Shown here piece by piece: positions 1 to 5,994 of a stretch of 13,253 nucleotides of DNA. Source of the DNA: UMGS755 sp045132895 (GTDB taxonomy: Bacteria > Bacillota > Clostridia > UBA1381 > UBA9506). The stretch spans positions 1-13,253 of the forward strand of contig JBGUTC010000104.1 of the NCBI GenBank assembly GCA_045132895.1. The letters run 5' to 3'. The stretch's first letter is position 1. Every line of letters begins with the position of its first letter. A program made the position numbers and the translations under genes. The notes below the pieces were generated by a model. It made no database searches, was not told the DNA's origin, and saw nothing but the letters and a program-made list of their open reading frames with translations.

Positions 1-552
1 TTCATAGACCATTTCAATGCCGCCCAAACCCTGGTTATCAAAGCCAACAAAACCTAAAATATGGGAGGCAAAATTTCCGTAAGGATAGTAACGCTTAGCG
101 TCCTCTTGCAGATAGATGCCGGTGAGCTCCAGTTCGCGGACAGCTGTTGCAACATCATCCTCAACGCGACGCTTAACTGTGACGTGGTTGGTCTTTTTTT
201 CGAACATTTTTGCCAACTCGTTGACATCCATCTCTAAAACGGGTGCCAACTTTGCAGCGATTTCCAGAGGATCTTTTTTTGATTTCTGGATCTCGTTGGG
301 GTTAGCTGTGACGGTCTGTGCCGTTGAACTTTGTGCCAGTTTCTTTTTATTTCGGTCATAAATAGCACCGCGGTGGGACGCCACCAGACTGTCTCTCGTC
401 TGTTGTTCCACCGCTTTTTGTTCAAGTTCAGCACCGCCGATGACCTGTAAAAAAACAAGCCTTACGCCAAGCAATGTTAAAATAGCGGCAAAGGCCAGAA
501 AGGTATACAGTATTCTGATGCGGAGTTTTCGTTTTGGAACTGTCTGGTTCAT
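1..552 (-). CDS. Penicillin-binding protein (FtsI/PbpB/SpoVD type), N-terminal part, cut by the window edge
   Basis: This is a class B penicillin-binding protein, the septal peptidoglycan transpeptidase. Only the first 184 codons are present; the transpeptidase domain with its SxxK/SxN/KTG motifs would lie beyond position 1. Visible parts are a basic N-terminus, one membrane anchor at about residues 13-37, the PBP-dimer motif RGAIYDRN at 61-68, and RYYPYGNFASHILGFVG at 154-170, both typical of FtsI/PbpB/SpoVD. It follows the ftsL-like gene by 67 nt, the standard Firmicute order. The ATG at 552 is the only in-frame start after an upstream in-frame stop, but its spacing to the nearest good ribosome binding site is long (see findings). 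The division protein and the sporulation paralogue SpoVD cannot be told apart without the C-terminal PASTA region. The class is certain; the exact paralogue is not. Confidence 0.93.
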   Translation of the reverse strand, partial: MNQTVPKRKLRIRILYTFLAFAAILTLLGVRLVFLQVIGGAELEQKAVEQQTRDSLVASHRGAIYDRNKKKLAQSSTAQTVTANPNEIQKSKKDPLEIAAKLAPVLEMDVNELAKMFEKKTNHVTVKRRVEDDVATAVRELELTGIYLQEDAKRYYPYGNFASHILGFVGFDNQGLGGIEMVYE

Positions 553-619
553 ACTCGTTTCATGGGCAACTGGCCCACAGCTCCTTTACAAGAGTTTTGT
601 TATTATTATAATGATGAAA

Positions 620-1114
620 TTAATCTAAATATGCATAGGCTTTTGTGCTGCCGAAAAGACGTGAAATTTTTGCGGAAAGGGACAGATCTTTTGCAGTCTT
701 TTCTACAAAGTCAGTCTGTTCCAGATTCAGATAGATGGTTTGATATTTCTCGGCGCGGCGCATGCCCAACTCGTCCTTTGCAACCTTTTCGACATGGTCT
801 AAGTCCAAAGAACGGTCAATTTCAAACTGAAGTTTTTCGTTGGAAGTAATCAGGGCTTCCAGTTCAGCCTGTTTTTTTTCAACGTTGCTGGTGCGGTCTG
901 TAATCATAACGCCGCGGAACAAAACAATAAATGCACAGCACATAACCAGAAGAACTTTTGCAATGCCGGCAGTTCCGGTGCTCTTCTTCTTTGTTTCTGC
1001 GGCTTTTTTTGTAACTTTAATTCTGACGTTGGGCGAAGAAGTATAAGGCACCTGCATGGGATAACTTACAGCACGTTCGCTGCGTTCATAAGCCAGATTG
1101 CTGTTTCTGTTCAC
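620..1114 (-). CDS. ftsL: FtsL-like cell division protein
   Basis: A small bitopic division protein expected to join the FtsL/DivIC/DivIB complex that recruits and activates the septal PBP encoded next. The 164-residue product has a basic cytoplasmic N-terminus with a Lys-rich stretch at about 32-45, one membrane helix at about 50-70, then a heptad-like coiled-coil segment (about 75-105) and the FtsL/DivIC-style VEKVAKDELGMRRAEKYQ at 108-125. The start is GTG at 1114 with GGAG nine bases upstream; it begins 15 nt after the rsmH stop, so the genes are co-transcribed. The roughly 45 residues after the conserved part (120-164) are longer than usual and end in a hydrophobic, Tyr-rich tail. FtsL sequences are poorly conserved, so the name rests on topology, coiled coil and position between rsmH and the PBP. 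Confidence 0.85.
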   Translation of the reverse strand: MNRNSNLAYERSERAVSYPMQVPYTSSPNVRIKVTKKAAETKKKSTGTAGIAKVLLVMCCAFIVLFRGVMITDRTSNVEKKQAELEALITSNEKLQFEIDRSLDLDHVEKVAKDELGMRRAEKYQTIYLNLEQTDFVEKTAKDLSLSAKISRLFGSTKAYAYLD

Positions 1115-1129
1115 CTGTCGTCACTCCAA

Positions 1130-2074
1130 TCAATTTGTTTTTTCGAAAATGCGGAGTTTTGCGCTCCGTGCCCGGGGATTTTCTTCTAATTCTTTATCTG
1201 TAGGAAGAATAGGTTTTCGGGTGATTACTTTGCCGGCACTCTTCTTTCCGCAGAGACAGACCGGATATTCCGGTGGGCAAGTGCAGCCTTTTTCTCTTTC
1301 GCGGAAAGCGGTTTTGACGATTCTGTCTTCTAAAGAATGGAAGGTGATAATCGCCAGCCTGCCGCCGGGGGCTAACACATCGATAAAATCGTGAACAGCG
1401 GTTTTGAGTCCGCCCAGTTCGTTGTTGACCTCAATGCGGATTGCCTGAAAGGTTCGTTTGGCGGGGTGGGGGCCGTCGCGCCGTGCGTTTTTCGGAACGG
1501 CTTTTTTGATGACATCCACCAGTTCACCGGTAGTGGTGATGGGGTTGCGGGTGCGGGCGTCTATGATAAATTCCACAATACGCTTTGCCCAGCGTTCTTC
1601 ACCGTAGTTAAAAATAATATTTTCAAGATCCTCAGCGCTATAGGTATTTACAACATCGTAAGCGCTGAATGTATCATTAGGGTTCATTCGCATATCAAGG
1701 GGTGCATCCTGCATATAGGAAAAGCCGCGGGAGGCTTCGTCAAGCTGATGGGATGAAACGCCCAGATCAAGGAGCGCACCGTCAATGGCCGGAACGGAAA
1801 GGGAAGTCAGTGCATCTTTAACCTCTGCATGATTCCGGTTCACGAAGGTGACTTTTTCAATAAAGGGAGCCAGTCGTTCTTTTGACGCTTTAATGGCAGC
1901 CGGGTCACGGTCAAAGCCGATGAGTCTGCCATCTGTCAGTCGGCGGACAATCTCGCTTGAATGGCCGGCACCACCCATGGTACCGTCAACGTAAATTCCC
2001 TCCGGTTTGATAGCCAGTGCCTCGAGGCAGGGATCTAACATAACCGGAACGTGGTGAAACTGCAGTTCTGTCAT
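1130..2074 (-). CDS. rsmH: 16S rRNA (cytosine-1402-N4)-methyltransferase RsmH
   Basis: RsmH (formerly MraW) transfers a methyl group from S-adenosylmethionine to N4 of C1402 in the 30S decoding centre. The 314-residue length is normal. The SAM-binding glycine motif VDGTMGGAGHSS is at about 29-40, the family signature LLDLGVSSHQLDEASRGFSY at about 101-120, and KRTFQAIRIEVNNEL plus LAIITFHSLEDRIVK follow in the C-terminal half. A late GCTCPPEYPVCLCG segment gives the Cys pairs common in Firmicute homologues. The ATG at 2074 overlaps the mraZ stop as ATGA, indicating translational coupling. No broken motif is seen. Confidence 0.98.
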   Translation of the reverse strand: MTELQFHHVPVMLDPCLEALAIKPEGIYVDGTMGGAGHSSEIVRRLTDGRLIGFDRDPAAIKASKERLAPFIEKVTFVNRNHAEVKDALTSLSVPAIDGALLDLGVSSHQLDEASRGFSYMQDAPLDMRMNPNDTFSAYDVVNTYSAEDLENIIFNYGEERWAKRIVEFIIDARTRNPITTTGELVDVIKKAVPKNARRDGPHPAKRTFQAIRIEVNNELGGLKTAVHDFIDVLAPGGRLAIITFHSLEDRIVKTAFREREKGCTCPPEYPVCLCGKKSAGKVITRKPILPTDKELEENPRARSAKLRIFEKTN

Positions 2075-2502
2075 AGGCCTAACAGCTCCATTTTTTCAGA
2101 AAGTTCGTCAGGGCTGAACTGGTCGAAACTGTGCGTTTCTTCCCAGGCTTCAGAGTTCCAGAGTTCCACGCGGTTTGAAACGCCTACAACGGTGATATCC
2201 TTCGTCAAGCCGGCGTAGTCACGGAGATTAGCAGGAAGCATAATTCTGCCCTGTTTATCCATTTCGCATTCGCAGGCTCTTGCGAAGAAGAAACGGGCGA
2301 AGCGTCTGGCATCTTTATTGGTAATAGAAATAGCGTCAAGTTTGGCTTTTAAACGGTCAAACTCCTCAATAGGAAAAACGAAAAGGCAGTTGTCAAGACC
2401 TAAGGTTACAATAAAGGCATCGCCCAAGTCATCACGGAACTTTGCCGGCACAAACATTCTGCCTTTTGCATCTAACGTGTGCTGATATTCACCGATAAAC
2501 AA
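2071..2502 (-). CDS. mraZ: Transcriptional regulator MraZ
   Basis: MraZ is a DNA-binding repressor of its own division and cell-wall operon. The 143-residue product has two SpoVT/AbrB-like halves, each with the family core: DAKGRMFVPAKFR near 11-23 and DKQGRIMLPANLR near 82-94. The N-terminus (MFIGEYQHTLDAKGR) matches the family exactly, which fixes the start at a TTG codon at 2502; no in-frame ATG gives that N-terminus. GAAAGG lies immediately upstream and a purine-rich AAAGGGCGG a little further, so initiation looks moderate. It is first in the minus-strand cluster and overlaps rsmH by 4 nt. Its likely own binding sites lie at 2602-2638. Confidence 0.97.
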   Translation of the reverse strand: MFIGEYQHTLDAKGRMFVPAKFRDDLGDAFIVTLGLDNCLFVFPIEEFDRLKAKLDAISITNKDARRFARFFFARACECEMDKQGRIMLPANLRDYAGLTKDITVVGVSNRVELWNSEAWEETHSFDQFSPDELSEKMELLGL

Positions 2503-2601
2503 TGCCTTTCACCGCCCTTTCAACCGTTTTTTTAGGAATTTCGGAAAGCACAAAACGAAGCAAGTAGGTCATTTTCTTTCAAAATTGCTTAGAAAATGCA
2601 C

Positions 2602-2638
2602 TAATTTTGCTCCACTTTACACCACTTTGCTCCTTTTT
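2602..2638 (-). promoter_or_regulatory. MraZ-box repeat array (predicted operator of the dcw cluster)
   Basis: On the minus strand two identical AAAGTGG heptamers (2628-2622 and 2618-2612) are spaced exactly 10 bp apart. They are flanked in the same register by two degenerate copies, AAAAAGG at 2638-2632 and AAAATTA at 2608-2602. Tandem AAAGTGK-N3 repeats are the MraZ operator described in mollicutes. The array starts at the predicted transcription start and lies just downstream of the -10 box, a position suited to repression by MraZ. Confidence 0.75.
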
Positions 2639-2644
2639 TATTTA

Positions 2645-2673
2645 ATTTTACTCTATTTTTGTTCATTTTGCAA
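2645..2673 (-). promoter_or_regulatory. Sigma-A-type promoter of mraZ
   Basis: Minus-strand -35 TTGCAA (2673-2668), a 17-bp spacer and -10 TAAAAT (2650-2645). The predicted start near 2638 gives a leader of about 136 nt before mraZ. The leader contains an 8-bp perfect inverted repeat (arms at 2570-2577 and 2591-2598). The -35 hexamer is itself a palindrome and recurs 12 bp away at 2680-2685. Confidence 0.6.
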
Positions 2674-2707
2674 TAGTTTTTGCAAAAAAAATTTAATTTT
2701 TTTGAAA

Positions 2708-2804
2708 TCTTGCTGTAACATACAAGATATTGTGCCGGAAAATTACCTGGCACAATATTTTCCGCTTAAACAGGCATTCTTACGCCGTTTTCAGGCGTGT
2801 AATG
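2708..2804. repeat. Cluster of overlapping inverted repeats
   Basis: Four dyads follow one another: ATCTTG/CAAGAT (2708-2713 with 2724-2729); a 10-bp perfect ATATTGTGCC/GGCACAATAT (2727-2736 with 2749-2758); an 8-bp perfect CGGAAAAT/ATTTTCCG (2736-2743 with 2757-2764), whose arms overlap the 10-bp dyad; and ACGCC/GGCGT with an extended imperfect stem (2775-2804). As RNA, the second and third could not both form fully. TTTTCC follows the 10-bp stem on the plus strand, which is too weak for a clear terminator call. Confidence 0.6.
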
Positions 2805-2870
2805 GCATGAAAATCCGCATGGTATTGTTTCATTTTTGTTTCCGGTGAAAAATTTTTTGTAAAAATAGGG

Positions 2871-2899
2871 TTGACATTTAAAAATGAGTGTGATATTAT
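2871..2899 (+). promoter_or_regulatory. Strong sigma-A-type promoter of the GntR-ABC operon
   Basis: Consensus -35 TTGACA (2871-2876), a 17-bp spacer and -10 TATTAT (2894-2899). The predicted start is near 2906, giving a leader of about 40 nt. The promoter is near-perfect, as expected for one held down by a repressor. Confidence 0.85.
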
Positions 2900-2900
2900 G

Positions 2901-2929
2901 CAAGTGTATTAATACGGTTAGTACACTTG
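2901..2929 (+). promoter_or_regulatory. Palindromic operator, probably bound by the GntR-family repressor
   Basis: An 8-bp perfect inverted repeat, CAAGTGTA (2901-2908) and TACACTTG (2922-2929), has a second perfect 10-bp palindrome, GTATTAATAC, inside it at 2905-2914. It covers the predicted transcription start and ends at the ribosome binding site. YtrA-type regulators bind inverted repeats next to their own promoters, so autoregulation is the natural reading. This is an inference from position and symmetry. Confidence 0.7.
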
Positions 2930-2944
2930 GAGGGGGGTGAAACA

Positions 2945-3322
2945 ATGATTCAAATTGACTACCGCAGTCAAAAAGCTATTTATGAGCAGGTGCGGGATGA
3001 ACTGAAGAAGTTGATTATGAAAGGAATTTTAAAAGAAGGAGATAAAATTCCGTCCGTCAGAGAAATTGCCGGCAGCCTTGCCATTAATCCCAATACCATT
3101 CAACGGGCATACCGTGAACTGGAAAGCGAGGGGTTTATCTATTCCGTTAAAGGAAAAGGAAATTTTGTCTCTGCCAGAAAAGATGCAGAGCAGACAGACA
3201 GAATTCAAGGGTTAATACAATCTTTTAAATCTCGTGCGGCTGAGCTTTTGTATCTGGGAGTCACAGAAGAAGAATTAATTTCCTACATTAAAAAGGAGGA
3301 GAAGAAAGATGATTCAAATTGA
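2945..3322 (+). CDS. GntR-family (YtrA subfamily) transcriptional repressor
   Basis: A 125-residue DNA-binding regulator. The winged-helix domain fills about residues 5-75, with the GntR pattern IYEQVRDELKKLIMKGIL, GDKIPSVREIAGSLAINPNT, and wing RAYRELESEGFIYSVKGKGNFV. The remaining 50 or so residues are a short helical tail, as in the YtrA subfamily, with no large ligand-binding domain. I place the start at the ATG at 2945 because a very strong GGAGGGGGGTG sits just ahead; a TTG six codons upstream would lie within the operator and translate through that site. It is first in an operon and overlaps the ABC ATPase gene by 14 nt. It probably represses this operon through the palindrome upstream. 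The inducing signal is unknown; cell-envelope stress is typical for relatives. Confidence 0.93.
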   Translation: MIQIDYRSQKAIYEQVRDELKKLIMKGILKEGDKIPSVREIAGSLAINPNTIQRAYRELESEGFIYSVKGKGNFVSARKDAEQTDRIQGLIQSFKSRAAELLYLGVTEEELISYIKKEEKKDDSN

Positions 3323-4208
3323 GAATTTGACCAAACGGTTTGAAGATCATGTGGCACTTTCCGGCGTGAACCTCTCTGTTGAGTCTGGCAGCGTTTACGG
3401 CCTCGTTGGCCCGAACGGTTCCGGAAAGACCACCTTGATTAAGTGCCTGTGCGGTGTTTACTTAACGGATGGCGGCGATATTTTCGTTGACGGCCAACCG
3501 GTGTATGATAATAAAACGTTAAAACAAAAAATTGCCTATATTCCGGACGATTTGTTCTTTCCGGCTACCTTTACTCCCAAGGATATGGCGCAGTTTTACA
3601 GCCGGATGTATGCCGGATTTTCCTGGGAACGATACCGGGAGTTGGGCGCCTTGTTTAATCTGGATGAGAAAAAACGGGTAGCACGGTTTTCTAAAGGTAT
3701 GCAGAAGCAGGTGGCGTTCTGGGTATCTATGGCGTGCCGACCCGATGTGATTATTCTGGATGAGCCCGTTGACGGACTTGACCCGGTTATGCGCAAAAAG
3801 GTCTGGGGCGTTATTCTGCAGGAGGTAGAAGAGCGGGGCGTTACGGTTTTAATCTCCAGTCATAACCTGCGTGAACTGGAAGACGTCTGCGATCATGTAG
3901 GAATTTTACATCAGGGAGAAATGCTTCTACAGAAAGCTTTGTCTGACATGAAGTCTGATACCTTTAAGTTGCAACTTGCCTTTGCTGAGGAGTTCCCGGC
4001 TGAACTTTTGGAGAAACTGCATGTCCTGAACCATTCAACAACCGGACGGGTTCACCTTTTAATTGTCCGGGGAAACCGGGATGAAATCCTTGGGGCGGTT
4101 GAAACCTTTAATCCGCTGCTGGCGGATCTGATTCCGCTGACGTTGGAAGAAGTATTCATTTATGAGTTAGGAGGGAAAGGCTATGACTTCAAAAATATCC
4201 TTGCTTAA
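3309..4208 (+). CDS. ABC transporter ATP-binding protein (YtrB-like)
   Basis: The 299-residue ATPase subunit of an ABC-2-type exporter. Motifs are Walker A GPNGSGKTT (34-42), a D in place of the usual Q at the Q-loop (YIPDD, 77-81, common in this family), signature FSKGMQKQ (127-134), Walker B VIILDEPVDGLD (147-158) and the switch His in SSHN (185). The C-terminal 100 residues are the variable extension typical of exporter ATPases. The ATG at 3309 has GGAGG about ten bases upstream, inside the end of the GntR gene. The stop is 26 nt inside the following permease gene, so all three genes are tightly coupled. It should energise the permease below. The substrate cannot be deduced; antibiotic or lipid export is the usual role of such operons. 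Confidence 0.95.
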   Translation: MIQIENLTKRFEDHVALSGVNLSVESGSVYGLVGPNGSGKTTLIKCLCGVYLTDGGDIFVDGQPVYDNKTLKQKIAYIPDDLFFPATFTPKDMAQFYSRMYAGFSWERYRELGALFNLDEKKRVARFSKGMQKQVAFWVSMACRPDVIILDEPVDGLDPVMRKKVWGVILQEVEERGVTVLISSHNLRELEDVCDHVGILHQGEMLLQKALSDMKSDTFKLQLAFAEEFPAELLEKLHVLNHSTTGRVHLLIVRGNRDEILGAVETFNPLLADLIPLTLEEVFIYELGGKGYDFKNILA

Positions 4209-5964
4209 CGGCGGTATTGTCCGCTACAATGTAAAGCGGTTCTGGTGGGTTTCAGCAATCTATGCCTTCTTTCTGTTTTTGGCTGTTCCCTACGGGTTGA
4301 TTTATGATCGTAGTTACTTATTAGACTATAGCGAAAAATTTCCAAACAGAGTGCTTTACTACATAACGGAAAGCCCGGTTGCCTTTGTTCTGTTAGTGGG
4401 CGCCGCGATTCTTTTGGGAATTTGCGTCTTCCGGTATTTGCAGGGGACGCGTAGTACCACTCTGTTCCATGCTTTGCCTGTCAAGCGGACGGAACTGTAC
4501 CTGAGTTCTTTAGTTTCCGGCTTTGTTCTTTTAGCAGCACCTGTTTTGGTAAACGGCATCATATTGTTTCTGATTAGCTTTTGTGGCGGCTTTTTTACCC
4601 TGCTGCCTGCTGGCTTGATTGTTGACTGGATGTTTTCCCAACTCCTGACGGGAACAGCAATCCTTTCCTTTACCTTATTTGTAGGTGTTTTTACCGGTAG
4701 TTCCGTTGCCCAGTTGGTCTTTGTCTTTGCCCTTTGCTTTGTACCGGTAGGGGTGGCAGGCCTGGTGTCAACCCTGTTAGATGGTTGGCTATTTAGCTAC
4801 ACCTCTGAAGGTGTTACCGCCACCATGGAGTTTTTGTTACAGATTACGCCGATTTATTATCCCCAGTTTTTAAGCAATGAGCCAATCTGGTGGATTCCGG
4901 TACTGGCAGGTATTTATATTCTGTTATTTACCGGTCTGGGCTTATTCTTCTATCACAAACGGCATGCAGAACGAGCCGGTGATGTGGTGGCGTTTCCCTG
5001 GGTTCATCCGATTTTCCTATACGGTGTAACTTTCTGCGTGATGCTTTTAGGGACGAGCTTTTTCGGCGAGATAACCGGCAGAAACGGTGAAGGAGCACCG
5101 AATATTCTGATGCTTGTTCTCTTTGCCTTGGTGGGCTATGCTGCGGCGAAAATTTTATTGTTGAAGTCCTTCAGAATTTTAAAGTATTATAAGGGTTATG
5201 TGGTTTTTATGGCGTTGACGCTTTTGGTCTATGCCGGCATTAGCCTCAATATTTTGGGGTTTGGTACCCACACACCGGAACTGCAGAATATTTCCAAGGC
5301 GTATATCGGAAACTATTACGTCCATAACTGGAGCAAACCTAAGCAGAGTGACAGTATTACGGGAAATACCGGAACAGCAGTTCTGTATGATACAGAAGAA
5401 ATTTCAATGGTTAAGGCTTTGCAGCAGGAGGCAATTCGTGCAGGAAAGATTGCAGGACCGACCAGTAAAGAAAGAATTTATGTAGGCTACGAATTGAAAA
5501 ACGGCAAAACGATGATTCGGAAGTACTATGTAGAGCCGGAATCGTTCTTTGCGATCATGAGCACCAAGGGTGCTAAAGACAACATGTTCCCGAACTTCCG
5601 CTTAAAAGCCGATCGAATCAAGTATCTGGAGATTTACCAGAAGGGAGACTCAGTCGGTATTTACGGAGCGGAAAAGGATGAGCTTATTGCTTGTATTCAA
5701 AGAGATATCGAACGGCTTCCCTTTGAAGCACTGAGCGAGAGATACATGAACTATGTGGTTAACTCTGCGCCGACAACCGTTACCTCCTCTAGTATTGTTG
5801 TGAAAGTAGATGTAGAGCAGAAGCACATGAGTATATACTCCATGCGTGTGGTTGTGGAGGGAGAAAATGAGAAGAACCTGGATATCTGGTTCCAGTTTAA
5901 CGATCATTTCACGGAGACGAAAGGTTGGCTGGAGGCTCATGGATACAATATCCGGCTAGAGTAA
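4183..5964 (+). CDS. ABC-2-type permease (YtrC/YtrD-like) with large C-terminal non-membrane domain
   Basis: The 593-residue membrane subunit of the exporter. The first 360 residues contain about eight or nine hydrophobic segments, near 22-40, 66-84, 108-133, 155-185, 187-200, 238-256, 277-295, 308-327 and 339-358. The motif GTRSTTLFHALPVKRTEL (88-105) after the second segment is characteristic of YtrC/YtrD-like permeases. Residues 361-593 form a soluble domain of about 230 residues, mixed charged and beta-rich, with no catalytic motif I recognise. The ATG at 4183 has GGAGG eight bases upstream and overlaps the ATPase gene by 26 nt. A perfect terminator follows two bases after the stop. Only one permease gene is present, so it probably forms a homodimer with the ATPase. 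The orientation of the C-terminal domain is not certain. Confidence 0.9.
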   Translation: MTSKISLLNGGIVRYNVKRFWWVSAIYAFFLFLAVPYGLIYDRSYLLDYSEKFPNRVLYYITESPVAFVLLVGAAILLGICVFRYLQGTRSTTLFHALPVKRTELYLSSLVSGFVLLAAPVLVNGIILFLISFCGGFFTLLPAGLIVDWMFSQLLTGTAILSFTLFVGVFTGSSVAQLVFVFALCFVPVGVAGLVSTLLDGWLFSYTSEGVTATMEFLLQITPIYYPQFLSNEPIWWIPVLAGIYILLFTGLGLFFYHKRHAERAGDVVAFPWVHPIFLYGVTFCVMLLGTSFFGEITGRNGEGAPNILMLVLFALVGYAAAKILLLKSFRILKYYKGYVVFMALTLLVYAGISLNILGFGTHTPELQNISKAYIGNYYVHNWSKPKQSDSITGNTGTAVLYDTEEISMVKALQQEAIRAGKIAGPTSKERIYVGYELKNGKTMIRKYYVEPESFFAIMSTKGAKDNMFPNFRLKADRIKYLEIYQKGDSVGIYGAEKDELIACIQRDIERLPFEALSERYMNYVVNSAPTTVTSSSIVVKVDVEQKHMSIYSMRVVVEGENEKNLDIWFQFNDHFTETKGWLEAHGYNIRLE

Positions 5965-5965
5965 A

Positions 5966-5994
5966 AAAAGAGAGCTGCGTTGCAGCTCTCTTTT
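5966..5994. terminator. Bidirectional intrinsic terminator between the permease and PAP2 genes
   Basis: A perfect 13-bp stem (arms 5966-5978 and 5982-5994) with a GTT loop and A-rich and T-rich flanks on both sides. It sits between two convergent genes, two bases after the permease stop and directly next to the PAP2 stop at 5995-5997, so it can end transcription from both sides. Confidence 0.93.

Larger units (their letters stand above)
2503..2944. other. 442-nt divergent intergenic region between mraZ and the GntR operon
   Basis: This A/T-rich region has no convincing gene. The mraZ-proximal part holds the mraZ leader, MraZ boxes and promoter (2503-2673). The gntR-proximal part holds a promoter, operator and ribosome binding site (2871-2944). 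The middle (2674-2870) belongs to neither predicted transcript, yet contains several overlapping inverted repeats. A plus-strand reading frame across 2585-2848 encodes a Phe/Leu/Cys-rich low-complexity product, lacks a ribosome binding site, and crosses the MraZ boxes and the repeats, so it is not called as a gene. Confidence 0.7.

Noticed and set aside
605..625. TATAAT-like box on the minus strand between ftsL and the PBP gene
   Set aside because: The hexamer at 17-bp spacing (CATATT) is a poor -35, so an internal promoter is not supported.
2727..2764. Intrinsic terminator call for the 10-bp dyad
   Set aside because: No gene transcribes into it from either side, and only four T's follow on the plus strand and none on the minus strand.
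2585..2848. 87-codon plus-strand reading frame in the intergenic region
   Set aside because: No ribosome binding site, low-complexity Phe/Leu/Cys-rich product, and it runs through the MraZ boxes, the mraZ promoter and several inverted repeats.
2927..2944. TTG start six codons before the chosen GntR start
   Set aside because: It would place the start in the operator and translate through the strong ribosome binding site; the ATG at 2945 is at ideal spacing.
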